A stretch of 64,000 nucleotides of DNA from an uncultured Bacteroidales bacterium (GTDB lineage Bacteria > Bacteroidota > Bacteroidia > Bacteroidales > Bacteroidaceae). The DNA lies in contig CACZAN010000011.1 of assembly GCA_902779165.1 (NCBI GenBank), positions 1 to 64,000 on the forward strand, in the 5' to 3' direction. Position numbers and translations under genes: made by a program. Below, in pieces: positions 54,762-61,279 of the stretch; the stretch's first letter is position 1, and every line of letters begins with the position of its first letter. Below the pieces are notes generated by a model. That model was not told the DNA's origin and ran no database searches. It was given only the letters and a program-made list of their open reading frames with translations.

Positions 54762-57620
54762 TTATTTTACGATGATTTTCTTTCCATTAACCACATAGAT
54801 TCCCTTTTGGAGGTGAAGACCATGCGGGATTGCACGATGCTTAATGCCCGCAATTTCACGTCCGCCGAGGTCATACATCACTCCAACTGCACCCTGCTGC
54901 TTGCATTCGCTCTCCAGTTGGCTTACTCCGTCTTCGTCGTCGACGGCTATCAGCTCGAAGGGGTAGTGCACGATGCTCTTGTCTGTCGTCACTCCTAAGA
55001 ATCCGTCGCTGACATCCAGGTACTTCGGGGCGGTGGAGGACGTCGAGGTGTGAATGGCCAAACGGGTGGTACCAACGGCTTGGTCTATATAAAAGGGGAA
55101 GTAGGCCGAGGCGACCATCTTGCCCTGAGCACTAAGCTGAAGGCTGTCGCTGGCAGCCAGGCTCGTGAGGGCATATCGGGGTGTGGTGCTGCGCTCCAAC
55201 AGCCACTGTTGTGCAGCATCATCGTCGCGCAGGGCTTCGAAAGTGGCGGGCTGGTTCTTCGCCTGTGCCGTCAGATAGGTGTTGGTGCCTACATGGCGAA
55301 GAAGATATTTGCCCGATTCGATCATCGTGGCTCCATCGGGCTTCACGAAGACGTTGAATCGCATACAGACCTCTTCGCCTGCCAGCGTGAATGTAGCTTC
55401 ATACGTGTGGCTTTCCTGAATGGCTGGCACAATGAGTGTGCTCCCTGTCGTGCCGTCGTCCCAACTGACATGAGCGGCGCCTACAGACGAGGGTAGTGTG
55501 AGGCCTAATTTCACTTCATCGCTCGCGCCCACGCTCACTGCACTGGTCAAGGCTAAGAACTTGTCGCCAACCATCGTTGCCTCTTCCTCAACCAGTGGCA
55601 GGGTCTTGTCGCCTACCATCGCATAAGGCAGGGCCGCAACGACGTCGAGGTGGAAGGTGAGCGAAGTGACGGCGCCGCCTTGGTTCGTGTAGTCGAGGTC
55701 GTAGTCTGTGGAGGTGCGCAGTGCCGATGTCGTTATCGTCTGCGTCGTCTTGTTGCCCGTCCATTTCCAGGTGCCGTAGCCTGCAACCGACATGGCACCT
55801 AACGTCGCCGTCTTGCCATAAAGCACACGGGCTGTCGTGCCCTGTGTCACATCATTACCTACGCTGATGGTGGGCGTGAGCTCATCGGGACGGCAGTCGC
55901 CGGCAACTGCGATGGCGAAAGCGAGATGGCTCTCCACACCGCGGCTGTTGGTGTAGGTAACCCGGTAGATATAGCTACTGTCGGTCGTGACGGTGATGTC
56001 GCGCATCCTCTCGCCCGTGTTCCAGAGCCAGATGCCTGTGTCCTCCTCCCCTTCGGGCAGTTGTGGAACCAGCCGCAACGTCTCTCCCGCAGGCAGGCAG
56101 GTGCGATTATTCACCTTATAGCTGTTCACCAAACCTCCCAACTCGTTGTGGTAGATAGTCTTGCCACTGACCAAACCGCGCGCCTTCTCATTGGTGAGGC
56201 TGGGTATAAGGTTCGTGTTCAGCGTGCCGCTGTATTCCATGAGAGGCATCAGCTCCGTGGGCACTTGCTCGGCAGGGCAGAGCTGCGGCTCGCGGGTGTT
56301 CATGAGCACAGAGAACCCCATGTGGTCATATCCTCCACTCGTACTCCCCTGAGCTCCCTCATCGATGCCCATTGCGCCGTAGGCCGCCTCTGAAAATGGC
56401 ATATTCACACCCTTCACACCCTCATAGATACCAATAACCGTACCCCAGTAAGGGCGCATCTGTGCGGGCAGCGCGGGCGACGTCAGCAACTGCGAGCGAC
56501 CGTCTGTGTAGGCGAAGCCGTTCGTGTAGTACAGGTAGTTCACCCACGGCAGACCCTCCACACCCTGCGTCTGCGCTGCCACATATTCGACACCTGCCGC
56601 CAAACGATGATCCATGTATGCAAACAGGTCATCGCCCTGATTCCAACCCACCTTTGCCACGTCTAACGCTAAACCCAACGCCAGGGCACAGTGACCACCG
56701 TCGCGGCCGCTCTCATTCATCTGACCCAGACACCCGTAAGCGCCGCTCTCCAATTCGCTCTCCACACACGTGACCACGCAGTTCCCTAAGAAATCCGTCA
56801 GACCGTCGTTCCAAATGGCCAACTCGCCGTTGTGACCATCATGGCCTGTCACCTCATGCAACGTGGGAGGATCTGCGTAAGTGCCTACCTGGTCATACTT
56901 GAAGAACGAAGCACCCTGATTATAAATGAACACATCATCACACAGAACACCTATAGACATTACCGTGAGCACATTCGCCAGACTCCAGTTCGACCAGTAG
57001 TGACCCGGAGCCTGCCACCACTTCCCGGAATTCTCCCACGAACCATTGCGACGACGGAGGAATTCAATACTCTTCGGGTACCACACATTCAACATCCATC
57101 GCTTAAACTCTTCCTGATCATCACCACTCCAGCCATCATAGTCGCGCATCAACTCCGCGGCCTGGGCAAAGGCATAGCCGTAGATGCCAGATGCCAGATA
57201 CTGGTTCGAATCACCGCTAATAGCCTTCGTCGTGCGGGCCCAAGACATAAGAATACGTACCGCAGCGTCTGCGTTGCCCTTCTTTCCCTCGATCTTCCAT
57301 CGGAGTGCATTCTGATAAGCCATAGCTGCTCCACGAGCCGCATTCATATAGTTCTCGCCGCTGCCCCCGCGAACGATCGTCTCTGTCGGACTCGTCTGAA
57401 CATTAGACTGAGCATAAGCCGCACTCGTCAGTTTCGCGAAGGCCTGTTTTACCTTGCTGTTACCGGCCGCCAGCTGAGCCTTCACACGGGCGAAATCTGC
57501 TTCAGTGTGCAGCCCGCCAGGGTGGACAAAACCACGCTCCTGGGCCATTAACTCTGAACCCTGAACCATAAACATTTCCAGCCCAAATACAATCGATAAG
57601 GTGAGAAATCTTCTTTTCAT
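54762..57620 (-). CDS. multidomain alginate-lyase-superfamily protein (PL38-like)
   Basis: A 952-residue secreted protein (signal ending SELMAQ). Residues 25-400 are an (alpha/alpha) lyase-like domain: RGFVHPGGLHTEADFARVKAQL, WENSGKWWQAPGHYWSNWSLANVL, CLGQMNESGRDGGHCALALGLALDVAKVGWNQGDDLF. This resembles PL38/alginate_lyase proteins. Ig-like domains follow, then a ricin-like trefoil (GKYLLRHVGTNTYLTAQAKN) and a Por-type tail (YDLGGREI, GIYVVNGKKIIVK). It is first in the leftward operon, 12 bases before the fusion gene and divergent from the regulator. Substrate is uronate polymer by inference. Confidence 0.82.
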   Translation of the reverse strand: MKRRFLTLSIVFGLEMFMVQGSELMAQERGFVHPGGLHTEADFARVKAQLAAGNSKVKQAFAKLTSAAYAQSNVQTSPTETIVRGGSGENYMNAARGAAMAYQNALRWKIEGKKGNADAAVRILMSWARTTKAISGDSNQYLASGIYGYAFAQAAELMRDYDGWSGDDQEEFKRWMLNVWYPKSIEFLRRRNGSWENSGKWWQAPGHYWSNWSLANVLTVMSIGVLCDDVFIYNQGASFFKYDQVGTYADPPTLHEVTGHDGHNGELAIWNDGLTDFLGNCVVTCVESELESGAYGCLGQMNESGRDGGHCALALGLALDVAKVGWNQGDDLFAYMDHRLAAGVEYVAAQTQGVEGLPWVNYLYYTNGFAYTDGRSQLLTSPALPAQMRPYWGTVIGIYEGVKGVNMPFSEAAYGAMGIDEGAQGSTSGGYDHMGFSVLMNTREPQLCPAEQVPTELMPLMEYSGTLNTNLIPSLTNEKARGLVSGKTIYHNELGGLVNSYKVNNRTCLPAGETLRLVPQLPEGEEDTGIWLWNTGERMRDITVTTDSSYIYRVTYTNSRGVESHLAFAIAVAGDCRPDELTPTISVGNDVTQGTTARVLYGKTATLGAMSVAGYGTWKWTGNKTTQTITTSALRTSTDYDLDYTNQGGAVTSLTFHLDVVAALPYAMVGDKTLPLVEEEATMVGDKFLALTSAVSVGASDEVKLGLTLPSSVGAAHVSWDDGTTGSTLIVPAIQESHTYEATFTLAGEEVCMRFNVFVKPDGATMIESGKYLLRHVGTNTYLTAQAKNQPATFEALRDDDAAQQWLLERSTTPRYALTSLAASDSLQLSAQGKMVASAYFPFYIDQAVGTTRLAIHTSTSSTAPKYLDVSDGFLGVTTDKSIVHYPFELIAVDDEDGVSQLESECKQQGAVGVMYDLGGREIAGIKHRAIPHGLHLQKGIYVVNGKKIIVK

Positions 57621-57646
57621 ACATTATAATTTTTTGAATCGCGGTG

Positions 57647-57654
57647 CAAAGTTA
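57647..57654 (-). promoter_or_regulatory. -7 box for the leftward pectin operon
   Basis: On the minus strand TAACTTTG matches TAnnTTTG, 26 bases upstream of the ATG at 57620. A -33-like TTG is present but only 16 bp away. Confidence 0.45.
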
Positions 57655-57781
57655 TTATAAACTTTCAGAACAATACGTATTCATCCATCTAATTCTACAC
57701 GTCCCTCCCGTATATCGGCCAATTTAGACACTTGAGACATCTTTTTTAGACAAAACAAGCGCATCATTCAATGAAAATACC

Positions 57782-57789
57782 TATCTTTG
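57782..57789 (+). promoter_or_regulatory. -7 box for the sensor-regulator gene
   Basis: TATCTTTG matches TAnnTTTG. An ATG at 57771 lies upstream of it, so that start cannot be used from this promoter, supporting the ATG at 57810. Confidence 0.5.
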
Positions 57790-57809
57790 CACACGAAAAC
57801 AATGAAAAA

Positions 57810-60056
57810 ATGAACAGAAAACACTTTTATAACCTCTTTTGCCTCTGCATCATTTCTACTGCTTACGCACTCCCACAACGCCACTGGACCGTCGCCGACG
57901 GACTTCCAACAGGAGAAGTGCAGCAGATTGTGCAACTGCCAAACGGACAAATGCTCATAAACTGCGAGGGAGTATTCTGCCTATCCAACGGACACGACTT
58001 CGACCCACTGCCTTGCGACTACCGACTCGCTTTCAACCTCCCTCATTACACCAATCGATATGGCCAATTTTGGGAGGCAGACTCCATCCTCTGGCTCAGA
58101 GACTTCTATCGCATATATCGATTCGATGCCAGAACCTACACATTCGCCAAAGCCGATGAAAACAACCTCAAAGGAGCACTCCTACAAAGCATCCTTGACA
58201 ACAAAGCCGACACACCAACACCAAACACAGCGGGTCGCGATTCCGTCGCGACCATCATCCCAACCACAGCGGGTCGCGATTCCGTCGCGACCATCATCGA
58301 CTCACTCCACATCCACAACACCACCACAGCTACTACAGACCGACAGGGAGGACTCTGGATTGGAACACGCTACAACGGCATCATCTATCTACCGCCATTT
58401 AGAATCAAACCCATCATACATACAAAAAACGACACCATCATAACCGCAGCACGCAACGCATCACTCCGCTCCGGCAACACCACCTTCATCATACAACTCC
58501 CAGACAACAGAAAACTCCACTGCCAGCAACTCTGTCATCTCAGCTACATCCTCCCCGGACAACACGCCCCCATAGCACTCAACGACAAAATTCCCGCATT
58601 AAAAAAATACCGGTTCATGGTCGGAGCCCTTAACCTCCAGCACCAATGGGTCGCCATCTACACACAGAACGGAGCATTCCTCCTCAACACCAAGGCCGAC
58701 ACCCTCGCACCCTTCCCACACGCCACACACATAGAACGCTACAGCACCAAGTACAACTGCATCTTAACAGACACCAGCGGCAACCTCTGGGTCGGCACAC
58801 AGAACGGACTCTTCTTCATGCAGAGCGGGTCGCGATTTCGTCGCGACCAACAACCCACCCACATCAGCCAAACATACCAGCCACCCACAAGAATACAAGG
58901 ACTCGCCAACAACTGCATCCGAAGCCTCGTACTCGATCACCGCCACCACCTCTGGGCCGGCACATCCTCCGGCATAGCACGCATCACACCATCCCTCATC
59001 AACCTCACCACCGACGACGGCATACCCACCACCACAATGATGGACCGAGCAGCAATCCTACTCCACGACCATCGACTCGTCTTCGCCTACCACCCCGCAG
59101 CAGCCATATCCTTCCATCCCGACCAACTAATCCAAGAAAATCCACCACTACCCGTCGTCATCACCAAAACACAAGCACCACCCCCAACCACAGCGGGTCG
59201 CGATTCCGTCGCGACCACCACCCCTCGACTCTCCACCCTCGACACTCACCCCTTACCCCACAATCAGAACAACATCACCTTCTACTTTTCCACACTCAAC
59301 TACGCCACACCATCACACGACACCTACCGCTACCGACTACGACCAATCGAAACCCAGTGGAACCTCTCCGCAGATCGCAGCGGACAAGCACAGGCCACCT
59401 ACAAGGCACTCCCACCAGGAGAATACACCTTCGAAGTACAGGCCGCAAACACCTCCCGACTATGGGGACCAATCACCACACAAACCTTCATCATCACACC
59501 GCCCTGGTGGCAAACAACCTGCGCAAAGACAATATACCTCCTCAGCATCCTCACCGCACTCATCGCAGCCACCAACATCTATCTGAAGAAGAACCGCCAA
59601 CGACTCATCGACGAGATCGACCAGCGCGTAAACCGACTCTTCGAACTCCGACAACAGGCAAGACACCACTTCGCAGCATCCGCAAACATCGATCCCGACA
59701 AAATCACCGTCAATGCAGACGAGGAAAAACTCGTCACCATCATGCTCAAAGCCATCCAGCTCCATATCAATGATGAGCAGTACAATGCCGAACTCCTCGC
59801 ACGAGATCTGGCCATCAGTCGAGCATCACTCTATAAGAAAATGCAAAACATACTCGGCATCACACCCACAGACTTCATACGCAACGTACGATTGAAGCAA
59901 GCAGCACAGATGCTGGCAGAATCACAGCTCTCCATTACCGAAATTGCCGACAGCGTCGGATTCGCCACTCCCCGAAACTTCTCTGCATCATTCAAGAAGA
60001 TGTTCGGAGTCCTACCATCAGAGTATCGAACCGGCAAGAGCTCATCCAAAGAATAA
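57810..60056 (+). CDS. kinase-less membrane sensor with AraC output (HTCS-like)
   Basis: A 748-residue protein. Signal peptide (MNRKHFYNLFCLCIISTAYA), a periplasmic sensor of about 550 residues with propeller-like repeats (GGLWIGTRYNGI, GNLWVGTQNGLF, HHLWAGTSSGIA) and a Y_Y_Y domain (YRYRLRPIETQWNLS), one TM near 570-590, then a C-terminal AraC helix-turn-helix (LARDLAISRASLYKKMQNIL to FATPRNFSASFKKMFGV). The histidine kinase and receiver domains of hybrid two-component systems are absent. Divergent from the leftward pectin operon, it probably regulates it. Four palindromes are inserted in frame. Coding strand is unusually G-poor and C/A-rich. Confidence 0.9.
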   Translation: MNRKHFYNLFCLCIISTAYALPQRHWTVADGLPTGEVQQIVQLPNGQMLINCEGVFCLSNGHDFDPLPCDYRLAFNLPHYTNRYGQFWEADSILWLRDFYRIYRFDARTYTFAKADENNLKGALLQSILDNKADTPTPNTAGRDSVATIIPTTAGRDSVATIIDSLHIHNTTTATTDRQGGLWIGTRYNGIIYLPPFRIKPIIHTKNDTIITAARNASLRSGNTTFIIQLPDNRKLHCQQLCHLSYILPGQHAPIALNDKIPALKKYRFMVGALNLQHQWVAIYTQNGAFLLNTKADTLAPFPHATHIERYSTKYNCILTDTSGNLWVGTQNGLFFMQSGSRFRRDQQPTHISQTYQPPTRIQGLANNCIRSLVLDHRHHLWAGTSSGIARITPSLINLTTDDGIPTTTMMDRAAILLHDHRLVFAYHPAAAISFHPDQLIQENPPLPVVITKTQAPPPTTAGRDSVATTTPRLSTLDTHPLPHNQNNITFYFSTLNYATPSHDTYRYRLRPIETQWNLSADRSGQAQATYKALPPGEYTFEVQAANTSRLWGPITTQTFIITPPWWQTTCAKTIYLLSILTALIAATNIYLKKNRQRLIDEIDQRVNRLFELRQQARHHFAASANIDPDKITVNADEEKLVTIMLKAIQLHINDEQYNAELLARDLAISRASLYKKMQNILGITPTDFIRNVRLKQAAQMLAESQLSITEIADSVGFATPRNFSASFKKMFGVLPSEYRTGKSSSKE
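58233..58253. repeat. palindrome family B, copy 1 (regulator gene)
   Basis: Arms GGTCGCGA and TCGCGACC with loop TTCCG, preceded by ACAGC. Translated AGRDSVAT. Confidence 0.85.
58272..58292. repeat. palindrome family B, copy 2 (regulator gene)
   Basis: Same 21 bp as copy 1, 39 bp downstream, same frame (AGRDSVAT). Together they make a short tandem: NTAGRDSVATI then TTAGRDSVATI. Confidence 0.85.
58828..58848. repeat. palindrome family B, copy 3, different frame
   Basis: Arms GGTCGCGA and TCGCGACC with loop TTTCG. Here it is read in another frame, giving SGSRFRRDQ instead of AGRDSVAT, still without a stop. Confidence 0.85.
59196..59216. repeat. palindrome family B, copy 4 (regulator gene)
   Basis: Identical 21 bp to copies 1 and 2, read AGRDSVAT, in a Pro/Thr-rich linker just before the Y_Y_Y domain. 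Confidence 0.85.
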
Positions 60057-60078
60057 ATACCAGATTGCTAATCACACC

Positions 60079-61143
60079 ATGAAAGTTATTATAGCCATAG
60101 ATTCATTCAAAGGGTGCCTCACATCAAAGCAGGCAAACGAGGCAGCGGCACAGGCACTCACCAGCGCCGCCCCCAATGCAGAAGTTGTCACCCTACCCGT
60201 CAGCGATGGCGGAGAGGGATTTCTTCAGGCATTCCATGATGCCGTTGGAGGTGTGCTCATGGAAGTGACCGTTGACGACCCCATGAGGCGACCCATCAAG
60301 GCAAAATACCTGTTGAAAGGGCAGCGAGCCGTCATAGAAATTGCACAGGCCTCTGGTCTTAACCTCCTCAAACCCGAAGAACGAAATCCGATGATCGCTT
60401 CCAGTTATGGTTCCGGACAGTTGGTCGCCGATGCTATCCGCAATGGCGCCAAAGACATCATAGTGGGACTCGGAGGAAGTGCCACGAGTGATGCCGGGCA
60501 GGGAATGCTGGAAGCTTTAATCGATGCTTTCAGCAATAACGGTCAATGGAGTGGTATAAAGTTGCTTAATAACGTTCAATTCACCATCGCTTCGGATGTG
60601 AGAAATCCATTGTGCGGACCTGATGGGGCAGCACATGTTTTCGCACCTCAAAAAGGCGCTACCCACTCTCAGGTGCTTGCTTTGGAGGAACGTGCTGCGG
60701 CTTTTGCCGAGCGTTCAGCGCGCTATTTCGGTTATGATCGTTCTGCGATGCCGGGTGCCGGGGCGGCGGGTGGTCTGGGTTATGCCTTCCTGCAATACCT
60801 GAATGCAGAGTGCCGTTCTGGTATCGGGCTGCTATTGGAGATGTTCCACTTCAAGAACAAGATACAAGATGCTGATATTATCATCACTGGCGAAGGTGCT
60901 GCCGACCGCCAGACGCTGATGGGTAAATTGCCGATGGGAATTCTCGAGCAGTCGGGTGGGGTACCGGTATGGTTGATTGCTGGCAACATCAGCGATCGTG
61001 AAGCGCTGTTGAAAGCCGGTTTTGCGCGTGTGGAATGTATCAACGCGCCCGGAACACCCCTTGAAGAAGCCATGCTGCAAGAGGTCGCGATGGAGGGTAT
61101 CAGATGCACCGTTCTTGAATTATTAAGGGGAGAAAGTGTTTAA
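60079..61143 (+). CDS. glycerate 2-kinase (GlxK/GarK family)
   Basis: A 354-residue cytoplasmic kinase: MKVIIAIDSFKGCLTSKQANEA, PVSDGGEGFLQAF, GLGGSATSDAGQGMLEAL, MPGAGAAGGLGYAFL and DIIITGEGAADRQTLMGKLP are all signatures of the GlxK/GarK family, which phosphorylates glycerate at C2. The ATG at 60079 starts the conserved N-terminus; a longer frame running back into the regulator gene is not used. Glycerate kinases can serve uronate and aldarate breakdown, consistent with the pectin operon nearby. Strand composition changes markedly within the gene near 60530. Confidence 0.93.
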   Translation: MKVIIAIDSFKGCLTSKQANEAAAQALTSAAPNAEVVTLPVSDGGEGFLQAFHDAVGGVLMEVTVDDPMRRPIKAKYLLKGQRAVIEIAQASGLNLLKPEERNPMIASSYGSGQLVADAIRNGAKDIIVGLGGSATSDAGQGMLEALIDAFSNNGQWSGIKLLNNVQFTIASDVRNPLCGPDGAAHVFAPQKGATHSQVLALEERAAAFAERSARYFGYDRSAMPGAGAAGGLGYAFLQYLNAECRSGIGLLLEMFHFKNKIQDADIIITGEGAADRQTLMGKLPMGILEQSGGVPVWLIAGNISDREALLKAGFARVECINAPGTPLEEAMLQEVAMEGIRCTVLELLRGESV

Positions 61144-61155
61144 TTTGTGCGAATT

Positions 61156-61205
61156 TAAACACCTATTTCCCGATTTTTAAACACCATTATCAGAAATTAA
61201 ACACC
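61156..61205. promoter_or_regulatory. three TAAACACC copies upstream of the FN3 protein
   Basis: TAAACACC occurs at 61156, 61178 and 61198 (spacings 22 and 20 bp), and an inverted GTGTTTAA overlaps the upstream stop codon. The third copy sits at the -33 position relative to the -7 box. Helical-phased copies suggest an activator or repressor operator; this is inference. Confidence 0.5.
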
Positions 61206-61224
61206 TTAGAAGGGGATATTGCTG

Positions 61225-61232
61225 TACTTTTG
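61225..61232 (+). promoter_or_regulatory. -7 box for the large FN3 protein
   Basis: TACTTTTG matches TAnnTTTG, 47 bases before the ATG at 61280. Confidence 0.5.
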
Positions 61233-61279
61233 CGGCCGAAAATGAATTGGTGAATTCAATTTTAATAATAAATAAAGAT

